The position numbers were made by a program, and so were the translations under genes. 54,149 bases of DNA from Desulfoferrobacter suflitae (lineage in GTDB: Bacteria; Desulfobacterota; Syntrophobacteria; Syntrophobacterales; Syntrophobacteraceae). Under the pieces are notes generated by a model. That model saw only the letters and a list, made by a program, of their open reading frames with translations, searched no databases and was not told the origin of the DNA. The DNA is taken from contig NZ_JAIBKA010000016.1 of NCBI RefSeq assembly GCF_022603395.1, positions 1 through 54,149 of the forward strand. The letters are read 5' to 3'. Positions 1-9,320 of the stretch are shown here, one piece after another. Numbering within the stretch: the stretch's first letter is position 1; the number at the start of each line of letters is the position of its first letter.

Positions 1-1
1 C

Positions 2-1126
2 GTTTACGAAGAGCGCATGCTTCCTTCACAGCCACTCATCACCAAGCAACGGATCATTGACACCTTTTTTCCCATCATGTTGGGCGGCAGCTACTGCATC
101 CCGGGGCCCTTTGGTTCCGGTAAAACCGTGCTGCAGCAGATCACCAGTCGCCATGCGGAAGTGGACGTGGTGATTGTTGCGGCATGCGGCGAGCGTGCCG
201 GAGAGGTGGTCGAAACGTTGCGCGAATTTCCGCATCTCGCCGACCCGCGCACCGGGCGCACTCTGATGGAGCGCACCATCATCATCTGCAACACTTCGAG
301 CATGCCGGTTGCAGCCCGGGAGTCCTCCATCTACACAGCCGTCACATTGGGCGAATATTATCGACAGAATGGACAGCATGTACTGCTGTTGGCCGACTCG
401 ACCTCGCGCTGGGCGCAAGCCCTCAGAGAAATGAGTGGACGTCTGGAGGAAATTCCCGGTGAAGAGGCGTTTCCGGCCTACTTGGAAAGCTCCATTGCCC
501 GCTTTTATGAGCGCGGCGGAGTGGTCCGCCTGCGCGATGGAAGAACTCCTTCGCTGACCATCAGCGGTGCTGTCAGCCCGGCGGGCGGAAACTTCGAAGA
601 ACCGGTGACCCAGAGCACCCTCAAAGTTGTAGGGGCCTTCCTCGGTCTGTCCTACGCACGATCCTATGCAAGAAGATTTCCAGCCATTGACCCGCTGGAT
701 TCATGGTCCAAATACCAAGGGATCATTGAGCATGATCAAGTGAGCTGGGCGCATTCTTTTCTCAAAAAGGGCCGCAGCATTTTTGAAATGATGCAGGTGG
801 TCGGCGAAGAAGGAACCTCCACTGAAGACTTCGTAGTTTATCTCAAATCCGAATTGCTTGACTCAGTTTATCTCCAACAGAACTCTTTCGATGTAGTGGA
901 TGCGGCATGTTCAGTAGGCCGTCAACGCTATCTCTTCGACCTGGTGAGCAAAGTTCTCTCTCACCGCTTCACCTTAACCGACAAGGAAGAGGCTCGCGAC
1001 ATGTTCTTCACCCTCACTGCATACTTCCAGAACTGGAAGTATGCACCGTGGGAAAGCGCTGACATGGGCGAGGCCGAATTCAAAATCAACTCTTGCCTTG
1101 CCAATGGGGAATCCGTCAATGCGTAA
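2..1126 (+). CDS. atpA: V-type ATPase catalytic subunit A (5' end outside window)
   Basis: Catalytic, ATP-hydrolysing subunit of the membrane-peripheral V1 sector of a V/A-type ATPase. The reading frame is open from base 2, so only the last 374 codons of a protein usually near 590 residues are present. A P-loop, GPFGSGKT, lies at about 107-130. The segments GERAGEV and DSTSRWA, and the long helical C-terminus, are typical of subunit A. Its stop overlaps the start of subunit B by 8 bases, so translation is probably coupled. It is the first visible gene of an A-B-D-I-K operon; in chlamydiae and spirochaetes this order is preceded by subunit E and a small gene, which would lie upstream of this window. 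Confidence 0.95.
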   Translation, partial: VYEERMLPSQPLITKQRIIDTFFPIMLGGSYCIPGPFGSGKTVLQQITSRHAEVDVVIVAACGERAGEVVETLREFPHLADPRTGRTLMERTIIICNTSSMPVAARESSIYTAVTLGEYYRQNGQHVLLLADSTSRWAQALREMSGRLEEIPGEEAFPAYLESSIARFYERGGVVRLRDGRTPSLTISGAVSPAGGNFEEPVTQSTLKVVGAFLGLSYARSYARRFPAIDPLDSWSKYQGIIEHDQVSWAHSFLKKGRSIFEMMQVVGEEGTSTEDFVVYLKSELLDSVYLQQNSFDVVDAACSVGRQRYLFDLVSKVLSHRFTLTDKEEARDMFFTLTAYFQNWKYAPWESADMGEAEFKINSCLANGESVNA

Positions 1127-2417
1127 GTATTACACTCGAATAGAAAACATAGCAGGCAACGTAGCGACCCTCAAAGCCTCCCACATCGGTTACGAAGAAT
1201 TGGCGGTCATCCAGGGCAAATGGGGTCAATCGCTTTGTCAGGTCATTCGCATGGCCGGCGAGGACATCTACCTGCAGGTCTTCTCCGGCACCAGAGGGTT
1301 ATCCACCGGGGATCAAGTGAGCTTTCTCGGATCATCCATGCGCTTCAATTTCTCAGATAATCTGTTCGGCCGCATATTCTCAGGCGGCGGCGAACCTCGA
1401 GACCACCGCAGTCCGCTGGCCGAAAACCTGGTGGAGGTTGGAGGTCCTGCCGTCAACCCTGCGGTCCGCCTGATGCCCCATCAAATGATTCCAACCAACA
1501 TTCCCATGATTGATGTCTTCAATACTTTGGTTGAAGGACAGAAACTGCCGATTTTTTCCATCCCCGGGGAGCCCTACAACGAACTGCTGGCGCGCATCGC
1601 CCTGCAGGCTGAAGCCGATGTCATCATCCTCGGCGGGATGGGACTCAAATACGACGAATACCTGTACTTCAAGAACCGACTGGAAGCAGGCGGCGCCATG
1701 GCGCGCTCCATCCTGTTCATTCACACCGCATCCGACCCCGTGGTCGAGTGTCTGCTGACACCCGATCTGGCCCTCACCGTAGCCGAGAATTTTGCCGTCC
1801 GAGGCAAGAAGGTCCTAGTGCTCCTGACGGACATGACAAATTTTTCAAATGCGCTCAAGGAAATTGCCATCACTATGGAACAAATCCCCAGCAACAGAGG
1901 TTATCCTGGGGACCTCTACTCGCAACTGGCCGCGCGCTATGAAAAAGCGGTCGTGTTTGAAAATGGCGGGTCAGTGACTATCATGGCTGTCACTACGATG
2001 CCGGGCGATGATGTGACTCACCCCGTGCCCGACAATACCGGCTATATCACCGAGGGACAGTTTTACCTCAAAGGCGGCTACATCGAACCGTTCGGTTCGC
2101 TCTCGCGCCTCAAACAACTGGTCAACGGCAAAACCCGCGACGACCACCGCGCCATCATGGACGGCTGCATTCAGCTCTATGCAAAATGCCGCGAAAGCCG
2201 CGAGAAGCGCGCCATGGGGTTTGAGATGTCGCCGTGGGATGTGAAACTGCTCAATTACGGTGAAGCTTTTGAGAATCGCATCATGGACTTGTCTGTCAAC
2301 ATCAACCTGTTTGATGCACTCAATCTTTCCTGGAACATCCTGGCGGAATTCTTCGAGCCTCGTGAGACCGGCATCCGCTCCAGTCTCTGTGAGACTTTTT
2401 GGCCTCAGCGGAACTAG
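1119..2417 (+). CDS. atpB: V-type ATPase regulatory subunit B
   Basis: Non-catalytic nucleotide-binding subunit that alternates with subunit A in the V1 hexamer. The open frame extends upstream, but the ATG at 1119 (protein begins [13 protein letters not shown]) matches the family N-terminus and has GGGGA 8 bases upstream. That gives 432 residues, the normal family length. The sequence lacks a Walker A loop, as expected for B, and keeps the segments [20 protein letters not shown] and [14 protein letters not shown]. It overlaps subunit A and is followed by a 117-base gap before subunit D. The product works in the cytoplasm as part of the complex. Confidence 0.95.
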   Translation: MRKYYTRIENIAGNVATLKASHIGYEELAVIQGKWGQSLCQVIRMAGEDIYLQVFSGTRGLSTGDQVSFLGSSMRFNFSDNLFGRIFSGGGEPRDHRSPLAENLVEVGGPAVNPAVRLMPHQMIPTNIPMIDVFNTLVEGQKLPIFSIPGEPYNELLARIALQAEADVIILGGMGLKYDEYLYFKNRLEAGGAMARSILFIHTASDPVVECLLTPDLALTVAENFAVRGKKVLVLLTDMTNFSNALKEIAITMEQIPSNRGYPGDLYSQLAARYEKAVVFENGGSVTIMAVTTMPGDDVTHPVPDNTGYITEGQFYLKGGYIEPFGSLSRLKQLVNGKTRDDHRAIMDGCIQLYAKCRESREKRAMGFEMSPWDVKLLNYGEAFENRIMDLSVNINLFDALNLSWNILAEFFEPRETGIRSSLCETFWPQRN

Positions 2418-2534
2418 CCGATGGAAGAGAGGATTTGGTCTTCATCGGACACAACAAAAATGCCTGCTTCGGAGACAAAGATCCGGCGTCCAGGCTGTGC
2501 AGACAAAACTGAGGCAAAGAGGAACTGACCCACT

Positions 2535-3164
2535 ATGGCGGGCAAAACAAAGAAAACCAGACCCGAGCTTCTCAAGCGGCGGCGTCTTTTGGCAGCCTAT
2601 GAACGCTTTCTGCCAACGCTGATTCTCAAGAAACAACAGATTCAGATGGAGATTCTCAAGGTTCGCACCGCAGCTGCCCAATCGCGCACAGAAATCACCC
2701 GGCGCATCACGGCCAATGACAGCTGGCTGCCTCTTTTCAGCGAATCCTTGCCTGGTCTCGTTACGCGGTTGGTGTCGGTGGACCGGGTCGAACTGGGAGA
2801 AAGAAATGTCGCGGGCATTGCACTGCCGACCGTCATAACAGTCCATTTCATCCTAAAGCCCTATAGTCTTTTCGCCACCCCCCCATGGGTCGACCAGGGT
2901 TTGGCTCTTATCAAGGAGCTCCTGGAATTACGGGAAACCATCAGAGTTCTCAGGGAGCAGGAAAGGCTATTGCAGAAGGAACTGCGCAAAGTGACCCAAC
3001 GTGTCAATTTATTTGAAAAAGTCATGATTCCACGAACCCGGGAAAGCATTCGTATCATTAGAATTCAGTTGGCAGAAGAAGAAACCGCCGCGGTGGGAAG
3101 GGCCAAGATCGCCAAAGGCAAGTCGGCCGACCAAAGCCGGTCGGTTCAGGAGGTTTCAGCATGA
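2535..3164 (+). CDS. atpD: V-type ATPase subunit D (central stalk)
   Basis: Central-stalk rotor subunit that couples ATP hydrolysis in V1 to the membrane ring. The 209-residue product opens with a basic helix (TRPELLKRRRLLAAYERF) typical of subunit D, followed by a long antiparallel coiled coil. It ends with a second helix containing RVNLFEKVMIPRTRESIRII, the conserved C-terminal family segment. The ATG follows AGAGGAA, about 11 bases upstream. Its stop overlaps the start of the next gene by 4 bases (ATGA), which indicates translational coupling to subunit I. Confidence 0.93.
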   Translation: MAGKTKKTRPELLKRRRLLAAYERFLPTLILKKQQIQMEILKVRTAAAQSRTEITRRITANDSWLPLFSESLPGLVTRLVSVDRVELGERNVAGIALPTVITVHFILKPYSLFATPPWVDQGLALIKELLELRETIRVLREQERLLQKELRKVTQRVNLFEKVMIPRTRESIRIIRIQLAEEETAAVGRAKIAKGKSADQSRSVQEVSA

Positions 3165-4909
3165 TCACGCCCATGAAGAAAGTCCTGATTGCCGGTCGTG
3201 CAACGGATCGGGACAAGGTGTTATGCGCGCTGCGTGATGAAGGAATTGTCCACGTAGAGCCGGTCTATCCTGAACTGGTTGCTGCTCCCCCAAACCTGCA
3301 AAAACAAATCGACCAGGCAGCCAAAGCCATTGACAGCGTGGCAAAGCTCAAGCCCATACCCGAAAAAGATTCCTCTCTCAAAGTCTCTCCTGCCGATCTC
3401 GTAGAGCAGGTGAATGGATTGACTGAAGAGCGGGCGCGTTTGCAGTCTGAACTGATGGACCTCAAAAAACAGCCAGACTCCGTTGCCCCTTGGGGTCGAA
3501 TCCATCGAGAGGATCTCGATGGTCTTCGCAGGGCCGGATTAGCGGTTGAATTTTTCATCTGTCCCGATGGGTTGCAGGACCTGATTGAAGCGGAGTTGAT
3601 CCACATCGTAACAAAACAGAGTGGGCTCGTTTACCTCCTGGCCATCTCCCGCCAACCGATACCGAGCACTGCCGCAGCGACACGCATTCTCCAGCCGCAA
3701 AAAGACCGTTTCCAGCTGGAGCAGGAACAAGCAAACCTCACAGCTGAGCTCGACCATATTGAAGATGCACTGCGCGCATTGGCAGCCCGACGCGATGCTA
3801 TGAAAGCATTCCATGCAGAGCTTGAGCAGAATAAGCGGTTTGCAGAAGTGGAACTGAGCCTGATGAGTGAGGGGTCTGTGTTTGTTCTCAAAGGTTGGCT
3901 GCCTGCATCCGCTGCATTTTCACTGGAATCAAATTTTGCCGGCAAAGGGCTCAGTATCGGTATAAAATTTTCCGATCCGGATACCGATGAGCTGCCCCCA
4001 ACCAAACTACAGAATCCCTGGTGGTGCAGACCCATCCAGGTCCTCTACAAGGTGCTCGGCATAACGCCAGGCTATCACGAGGTGGACATCAGCCCATTCT
4101 TTCTGCCCTTTTTGACCATCTTCACCGCGATGCTGTTTGCCGATGCAGGCTATGGGCTGGTCGCTCTGGCAGCTCTTTTACTCGCCTATAAGCCCGCCAC
4201 GGCCAGGGGAGTTCCCAAGGACCTGTTGCAACTTTTCCTCGTGCTCTTTGCAGGGGTAGTCAGCTACGGCCTAATGACGAATACTTACTTTGGGGAAACC
4301 CTGATCAAGCTCACCTCATTCGATTCCATGAGTCCGGATGGAGAGGCTTTTCTGAAGAAATGCTGCTTTTTCCTGGGGGCATTGCACATCTCCATCGCAC
4401 ATCTTTGGAAAATTCGCCGTGCGCCCATAGGGCTAGCCTCCCTTGCAGAGTTAGGCTGGGTGTTGTTCGTGTGGGCCATGTTTGCCCTGGTGAATGTTCT
4501 GGTGCTGGGAGAAACTCAGCCGCCCTGGATGATTCCGCTATTTGGTGTCTCCCTGGGGCTGGTGCTGGTTTTTACTTCCCCTTCCTGGAACCCTGTCACA
4601 GCCCTCAGCAGAGGACTGGGATCCATTGCGCTCAGCGCCGCAGCTTTTTTGTCGGATATTATCAGTTACATACGGCTCTGGGCGGTGGGGTTGGCGGGAG
4701 GAATCCTGGCCGCCAGCTTCAATGAACTGGCAGGACCTCTGCCGCTTTTTTTTGCCGTGGTCATTCTGGTCGCAGCCCACTTCATGAATATCGCACTGTG
4801 CATGGTTGCGGTGTTCGCTCATGGAGTGAGGCTCAATCTTTTGGAGTTCTCCAACCATGTGGGAATGGAATGGAGCGGTCGGGAGTATGAACCTTTCCGC
4901 AAGAATTGA
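3161..4909 (+). CDS. atpI: V-type ATPase subunit I (116-kDa/a-like stator)
   Basis: Membrane stator subunit that forms the ion half-channels against the proteolipid ring. The first ~280 residues are hydrophilic and partly coiled coil. The second half holds about seven hydrophobic segments, from roughly residue 300, including FFLPFLTIFTAMLFADAGYG, which is characteristic of this family, and SYIRLWAVGLAGG late in the protein with the expected membrane Arg. At 582 residues it is short but complete for a bacterial form. A perfect AGGAGG at 3148-3153 sits 7 bases before the ATG at 3161, which favours this start over the in-frame ATG at 3173. Confidence 0.93.
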   Translation: MITPMKKVLIAGRATDRDKVLCALRDEGIVHVEPVYPELVAAPPNLQKQIDQAAKAIDSVAKLKPIPEKDSSLKVSPADLVEQVNGLTEERARLQSELMDLKKQPDSVAPWGRIHREDLDGLRRAGLAVEFFICPDGLQDLIEAELIHIVTKQSGLVYLLAISRQPIPSTAAATRILQPQKDRFQLEQEQANLTAELDHIEDALRALAARRDAMKAFHAELEQNKRFAEVELSLMSEGSVFVLKGWLPASAAFSLESNFAGKGLSIGIKFSDPDTDELPPTKLQNPWWCRPIQVLYKVLGITPGYHEVDISPFFLPFLTIFTAMLFADAGYGLVALAALLLAYKPATARGVPKDLLQLFLVLFAGVVSYGLMTNTYFGETLIKLTSFDSMSPDGEAFLKKCCFFLGALHISIAHLWKIRRAPIGLASLAELGWVLFVWAMFALVNVLVLGETQPPWMIPLFGVSLGLVLVFTSPSWNPVTALSRGLGSIALSAAAFLSDIISYIRLWAVGLAGGILAASFNELAGPLPLFFAVVILVAAHFMNIALCMVAVFAHGVRLNLLEFSNHVGMEWSGREYEPFRKN

Positions 4910-4959
4910 AAGATTTCTTAACCGTTCAATGTCGCTAAAGCTTAACGAGGAGATGCAAA

Positions 4960-5430
4960 ATGTTGGATGTAATGGGAAAGTTGGCAGCTGGGTTGGTGCT
5001 TGGTATCGGTGGAATAGGCAGTGCATTCGGCATCGCTGCAGCTGGAACAGCGGCTGCAGGCGCCTGGGCGAGTGAAGGAAAAGCAGGCAAAAAGCTATCC
5101 TTTCAATATATCATCATGGTCGCCGCTCCAATCAGTCAAACCCTGTACTCCATGATTCTTATGAATGGCATGCTCGTTAAGGCGGTCACCCCGACCAACA
5201 CCATGCTGTTGCTTGGTGTGGCCATCGGCTGCGGTTTTATCGAAGCGTTTTCGGCCTATTTTCAGGGAGTGATTGGGGCCGCAGGAGTTCGGTGTCTCAA
5301 TGAAAATGGAGGGAAGGGATTCGGCCTTTTGATCATCGCCATTGGCATCATTGAAACCGTTGGTATTTTCGGCATGGTATTCGGTCTCACAATCCTCAAA
5401 GCAGCTCAGGCCGTCGGCGCCGCCCATTGA
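4960..5430 (+). CDS. atpK: V-type ATPase proteolipid subunit K
   Basis: Membrane rotor-ring subunit that carries the transported ion. The 156-residue protein has four hydrophobic helices in two hairpins, the V-type 16-kDa form. The only carboxylate within a membrane helix suited to ion binding is E132 in helix 4. S59-Q60 (in APISQTLY) and Q102 (in YFQGVIGAAGV) sit where the Na+ ligands Thr64, Gln65 and Gln110 lie in Enterococcus NtpK, judged by eye. This suggests Na+ coupling (inference). GAGGAG at 4947-4952 precedes the ATG. It is the last gene of the operon and is followed by a hairpin. Confidence 0.93.
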   Translation: MLDVMGKLAAGLVLGIGGIGSAFGIAAAGTAAAGAWASEGKAGKKLSFQYIIMVAAPISQTLYSMILMNGMLVKAVTPTNTMLLLGVAIGCGFIEAFSAYFQGVIGAAGVRCLNENGGKGFGLLIIAIGIIETVGIFGMVFGLTILKAAQAVGAAH

Positions 5431-5480
5431 TCGGCGACCTCCCCAGGGTACCCCCCCTTCAGTTCCCGCTTTCCTTCCGG

Positions 5481-5510
5481 CTCGCCGTCCTCATTCCAGG
5501 CGACGGCGAG
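5481..5510 (+). terminator. hairpin downstream of the ATPase operon
   Basis: Perfect 9-bp stem CTCGCCGTC / GACGGCGAG (5481-5489 and 5502-5510) with a 12-base loop, about 50 bases after the atpK stop. There is no clear T-run, so it may be an imperfect terminator or an RNA-stabilising hairpin. Confidence 0.4.
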
Positions 5511-5614
5511 TCCCTCGCGACTTCAGCAGATGACAGGGTTCAAATAGCACCTCCAGTGTGGGGTCGTGAAAATCAACTGAAAAGCCGAGGCGCCGGGTGA
5601 TCCCGTTTCCATTC

Positions 5615-5679
5615 GTAGCGCGACCCCTTGCGGGTTGCATGGACAGCCCTCTTTTGCAAGGGACAAGCCCTTGCGCTAC
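5615..5679. repeat. inverted pair of REP-like units (BIME-like)
   Basis: Two short hairpins face each other, each headed by GTAG. On the plus strand at 5615-5638, GTAG is followed by GCGACCC-CTTGC-GGGTTGC (one mismatch). On the minus strand from 5679, GTAG is followed by arms GCAAGGG / CCCTTGC. A 5' GTAG or GTGG plus hairpin in head-to-head pairs is the classical REP/BIME layout mobilised by RAYT proteins. It lies in the 450-base intergenic stretch 5431-5881, in which I see no gene. Confidence 0.55.
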
Positions 5680-5881
5680 GGTTTACAAGAAGGATTGTGA
5701 TAAGAATGATTTTCACCACGCCGCCTCCAGTCTCTCTTTTGAGAGAAAACACCCAGGTACGATGATTCGGGTTGGACGATTGCCGCAGGTGACAACAGGG
5801 GAAAAGCAACGGGCAACCAAGTTTCCATGACCCTGATTGCCCGTGTGTCTTGCAGATATTCCGTGCTTGCGAAGGTTAAGA

Positions 5882-6196
5882 TCACCTCACTTTGATTGTC
5901 TCATATTTGGTCACATTGATGGTCCTGTCTCCTTCAGCGTCTTGGGTTATCTGCCCGGTGACCTTGACCATTTTTCCTCGCTGCGAAGTCAGGTCCTGCC
6001 CTGCCAGATGGTACCTGATTCCAGAAGTCATGTCCCGCAACACCAGGTCGCCCTTGTGCGGCTCAAGAATTCCTTTGACCGTGCGATCCTTCGCCTTGGT
6101 ATCCATCCCATAAGTCAGGGGCATGAACACTGTAAAGACAAATAAAATCGACATGGTAGCGGCCACTGCTTTGAATACACTTCGTCTCACTTTCAT
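5882..6196 (-). CDS. small exported protein, unknown function
   Basis: About 104 residues from the ATG at 6196. I prefer this start over one 13 codons upstream because a purine-rich GGAAAGGAAACC lies just before it and the protein then begins MKVRRS, a proper signal-peptide n-region. A hydrophobic core (AVAATMSILFVFTVFMPL) follows and ends near GMDTKA, so export is likely. The mature part (~75 residues) alternates short strands (GDLVLRD, GKMVKVTGQIT, GDRTINVTKYETI), which suggests a small OB-like beta fold similar to DUF5666-type proteins. I do not recognise a specific family. It is monocistronic, convergent with the ATPase operon. Confidence 0.7.
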   Translation of the reverse strand: MKVRRSVFKAVAATMSILFVFTVFMPLTYGMDTKAKDRTVKGILEPHKGDLVLRDMTSGIRYHLAGQDLTSQRGKMVKVTGQITQDAEGDRTINVTKYETIKVR

Positions 6197-6425
6197 TTTG
6201 CTGGTTTCCTTTCCTGATTTGTTGATGGTAGCCATTGACTGCAGAGGTCATCTCCTCCCGATTCGAAACTGTCTGTGTCCGGAGTTCCAGACGGAGAGGA
6301 CTATTTCACGGAAACCACAATGGCGATATCGGCGGATGTCTGATATTTTTGTAGGAGGCATTAGCTCGCTTCTGCCGGTTTTACTCTTACAAAATGGGCG
6401 ACCGTCCCAGAGCATTCGACAGTCA

Positions 6426-6443
6426 GGTGAGGTGATAAGAAAT
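6426..6443. repeat. IS91-like terminal sequence, copy 1 of 3
   Basis: GGTGAGGTGATAAGAAAT at 6426 recurs at 19067 and 29832. Each time it precedes, on the same side, remains of an IS91-type transposase read on the minus strand. It probably marks one end (ori or ter) of this IS91-like element. Between the small exported gene (6196) and the transposase relic (6750) I see nothing else. Confidence 0.6.
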
Positions 6444-6749
6444 CGCTTTTTTGAGGTTTTTTGAAAGCAGGTGTTGGTGGTACTGTCAAGGGCAAGTCAA
6501 GGCCATTTTTGTGCGGATTTCATGGTGAGCAATGACAAACAGCACCACGGTGTGGCACCGTGGCGGTTGCATGATCGGCATATTTCGACGCAGATCGAGT
6601 TTCGCGCACGTTTTCTGGTTTGTGGAGGAGTTGAAAGAGGGTATTTGACCGCGTTTGCGGGCAGACTACTCCTGTGGTAGCCGGTCAGGGATTTGTCCAG
6701 CGCCCTGGTTTAGTGGTATCTGTAGGCGGGCTCTTCATATCCGGGCCGG

Positions 6750-7615
6750 TCACGCCAAGGCGTGGGCGAAATCTTCGATGACAACCGGCCCATCGCCAGG
6801 TGTTTTGGTTTTTCCCTCATGAAGATCTGGGTGCTGTTTCCACAGTCCCAGATGGCCGAGGATGCGCTCGATCACGGCGGGTTCGTGAATCAGGCTTATG
6901 ATCTTCATGTCATGGCCGCAGCGGGGACAAGTCAAGGGATCCACCTCGTAGATCTTCTTTATCAAGTCTCGCCAGTCACGCCATGGGCGTGATTGATGGG
7001 ATGCGCGCAGGCTGGTAGTCTGAGACATCAAGTCCCGCTCAAAGCGGGATCACTTCATTGGCGTTCTCGCCCTGGGGCGGCTCATCCCCGGGCCTTAAAA
7101 CACCTTTCTTGATTCTGTCTCCTCTGCTTCTACTGGAATACCACCCATAGTATCTGACCATCTGAAAATGCTTATCCGGGATATGCTGAGTGATGGCGGC
7201 GATGAATTCCTCGGCGCTGAAAATTTCAAAATTCTTTTTGTTGCTCCCACGCCTGCGGCGTGGTCATGGCCGAGCGATAGAGGACCTTGCCGGTGTCCTC
7301 GAAGTAGGTGATCTTCTGTTCAGAGAACGCGTTACGCAGGATGTATTCGGCCAGCGCTTTTTGACCGTCACTGTCGTCTCGGGTCACGCCAAGGGCGTGA
7401 TTGCCGGCATGCACACTGAAGCCGCTGTGGCGCCAGTTCATCAGTTTATCAATGAGCTCGTCCTTGATTTTACCCTCACCTTTGAGTCACGCCTTGGCGT
7501 GACCAGGACCTTGGTGCGGAAGATCTCTTCCAGCTCTTTCAGATCCTTTTTGGGGAGGCAATAGAAGGTTGCGTTCGGGCGAAACAGCCCGTCGGCGATC
7601 ACGCCAAGGGCGTGA
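6750..7615. repeat. cluster of 16-17-nt perfect palindromes in the IS91 relic
   Basis: Seven units lie within 870 bases: 6750-6765 (last base off), 6976-6992, 7033-7049, 7247-7263, 7384-7400, 7487-7502 and 7599-7615. Most have the form TCACGCC-N2-3-GGCGTGA; one is CCACGCC/GGCGTGG and one TCCCGCT/AGCGGGA. They sit inside conserved transposase coding sequence and add residues such as VTPLA or ALGVT. The same class recurs at 30330, 30387, 47960-48191 and in the group II intron at 52.0-52.4 kb. Confidence 0.8.
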
Positions 7616-7690
7616 CATGGAGGTGTGGATGAAGCTTCACCGCCTGGCCCCTACCGTGCAGCAGGCCGGTGGAGGTCTATGAGCAGCTGG
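6750..7690 (-). pseudogene. IS91-family transposase, decayed C-terminal half
   Basis: Remains of an IS91/ISCR-type HUH transposase. Minus-strand fragments in shifting frames give, in family order, HPHLH with ADGLF (about 7590-7650), a middle segment ALAEYILRNAFSEQKITYFE (7226-7441), and the C-terminal IKKIYEVDPLTCPRCGHDMK with a zinc knuckle and HEPAVIERILGHLGLW (6750-7031). The N-terminal zinc finger half is missing here but is present in the relic at 47.75-48.19 kb. The frame is broken by stops, shifts and at least seven short perfect palindromes, reported separately. It cannot make a full transposase. Confidence 0.8.
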
Positions 7691-7714
7691 AATTGTAATT
7701 CGTCCAAATTTTTC

Positions 7715-8680
7715 TCAGTATTCTTTTTCCCGAATCAACCCTTCGGCCAGCTCCAAAGCGTCCATGGGCCAGCAACACTCGGGGCGGGGACGGCGCACAT
7801 GCGGTTTTACGGCCGCAGGGCGGCAGTTCAGCACACATTCGGTCCATTGGGCGGGAATCGCGTTCCGGCCCCACACAGCGCCCAGAAGCGCCCCACAGAT
7901 GGCGGCGTTGGTGTCGGTGTCTCCGCCGCGCATGACGGTGTCCACCACGGCTTCCTCCAGATTCGGGGCATGCAGAAGCTGCCACAGGGCGTTGCGGAAT
8001 GCCGTTAAGACCCACCCCTGCTGGTGGACATAGTCGGAGGGCGGTGCCTCGGCCGCTCCCCGGACCGCTTCCAGGAGGCTTCCATCCACCTCCATGTCTA
8101 CCGCCCAGGTCACGATCTGCTCGTACAGGCTTCGGACGTCGCACCCATGGCGGACGGCATGGGCAATGGCCATCGTGAACAAGGCGTTGGCCTGCCGGCA
8201 GACCGGATGGGGATGGGTGATCGCAGCATCCTGGCGCGCCCACTCGGCCACATGCTCCAACTCTTGGTTGGCGCCAAAGATGCCCAGCGCGCTGATCCGC
8301 ATCAGCGCTCCATTGGCCTGGCTGTCGGGATTGGGTCGTCCCCGCAGACCTCCGGCAACGGTCATGCCGCAATCGAAGGGCCCGGAGTCCAGCCAGAACA
8401 GGTAAGCCTTCCTGGCTTCCTCGGGATCATACCGCCCCCGATCCACCAGCATACGGGCCAACAACAGAGCCATCTCGGAATCGTCGGTCGGTTGGCCGGC
8501 AATCGTGTTCCAAGTGCCTCCGTCGGCAAGTTCCCGGACGCCGTTGGCATACTGCCGTCGAATCTGTTCGGGGGTCTGAAATTCGACCAGGCTTCCCAGA
8601 GCATCACCGGCGAGCTGCCCAAGGAGACAGCCTTGGGCACGTTCCAACATTTTTGCATGGTGCAACTGACTACTATTCAT
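7715..8680 (-). CDS. ADP-ribosylglycohydrolase (DraG-like)
   Basis: Probable hydrolase that removes ADP-ribose from a protein or nucleic acid, cytoplasmic. From the ATG at 8680 it gives 321 residues. The metal-binding motifs are all present: GDALGS (25-30), TDDSEMAL (65-72) and GGDTDTN (252-258), so the di-metal site looks intact. The longer open frame upstream is rejected because the ATG at 8680 overlaps the stop of the preceding gene (ATGAATAG), the usual sign of coupled translation. The partner is a Cys-rich protein of unknown function. Its substrate cannot be told from the sequence; the location in an accessory island suggests a role tied to ADP-ribosylation-based defence or regulation (inference). 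Confidence 0.88.
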   Translation of the reverse strand: MNSSQLHHAKMLERAQGCLLGQLAGDALGSLVEFQTPEQIRRQYANGVRELADGGTWNTIAGQPTDDSEMALLLARMLVDRGRYDPEEARKAYLFWLDSGPFDCGMTVAGGLRGRPNPDSQANGALMRISALGIFGANQELEHVAEWARQDAAITHPHPVCRQANALFTMAIAHAVRHGCDVRSLYEQIVTWAVDMEVDGSLLEAVRGAAEAPPSDYVHQQGWVLTAFRNALWQLLHAPNLEEAVVDTVMRGGDTDTNAAICGALLGAVWGRNAIPAQWTECVLNCRPAAVKPHVRRPRPECCWPMDALELAEGLIREKEY

Positions 8681-9320
8681 CAGGCCCCCGGTGCGCCGTG
8701 GCATCCTCGTCGATCCAGTCCTCCTCGGTGCATGACATGCCCTTTCGCCCCGGCACCTTGCGCGTCGGTCCGGCCTTGTAGAGAGCACAGCTTTTCGGGC
8801 CGTAACAGAAGGTTTCAAACCGGTACTGTTTCTTTGACGGATTCCAGTGGTCGATGATCATCTCCACCGGCATCCGGCATCCCCAGATACAGGTCGAGCA
8901 TTTGATGGCGTAGGTCCGGGCGTCCAGACGACGATGCCCACGGCTGCGGTAGGTCTCCAGGTCAGGCGGCACGCCGAGGAAAGGCGGCCCGGCAGGAATT
9001 TCACACTCGGCATCCTTGACCACCTTGAGCCCACTCGTCTTGTAGAACGCCGCCGTCTCCTTGCGCGGGTCTTCGACCGGCACGGAGGAACCGTTCAGCT
9101 CCATGCCTGAATGAAATTGGTGCTTTTGGTGCGCAGCTTCACCGACGGCGATCAGGAATTCGTCCACCTGCCCGCCGCAGGTCCCGTTGATGCGAAGCAC
9201 GTACCCCAGGTAACCGTGGGACCGCTGATCGAAAGACCGCGTGAGCCGTATGCGGGGCTGGACGGCCACGACACGGCCTGACCAAGATATTTTCTTCGAG
9301 CTTGCCTTTACACCGAGCAT
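8673..9320 (-). CDS. conserved Cys-rich protein of unknown function
   Basis: About 215 residues from the ATG at 9320, which follows GTGGAAGAG. Upstream codons in the same frame overlap the decayed DUF499 segment in another frame and are unlikely to be used. The N-terminal part contains [16 protein letters not shown]. The C-terminal half carries CSTCIWGC, then MIIDHWNP and [10 protein letters not shown], a five-cysteine pattern that could bind zinc or an iron-sulphur cluster. I recognise this as a recurring hypothetical protein but know no function. It ends 8 bases inside the ADP-ribosylglycohydrolase gene, so the two are almost certainly co-translated. Confidence 0.7.
   Translation of the reverse strand: MLGVKASSKKISWSGRVVAVQPRIRLTRSFDQRSHGYLGYVLRINGTCGGQVDEFLIAVGEAAHQKHQFHSGMELNGSSVPVEDPRKETAAFYKTSGLKVVKDAECEIPAGPPFLGVPPDLETYRSRGHRRLDARTYAIKCSTCIWGCRMPVEMIIDHWNPSKKQYRFETFCYGPKSCALYKAGPTRKVPGRKGMSCTEEDWIDEDATAHRGPDE

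Noticed and set aside
26-418. Minus-strand open frames across the ATPase operon (26-418, 1380-1724, 2442-2846 and similar)
   Set aside because: They lie opposite strongly conserved ATPase genes and have no family-like sequence or ribosome-binding sites; they are shadows.
6750-7615. CRISPR array
   Set aside because: The short palindromic units have irregular spacing, sit in coding relics, differ in sequence, and no cas g gene is near.
7764-8857. Long plus-strand frames at 7764-8033 and 8024-8857
   Set aside because: Antisense to the ADP-ribosylglycohydrolase and Cys-rich genes; composition is that of a high-GC shadow.
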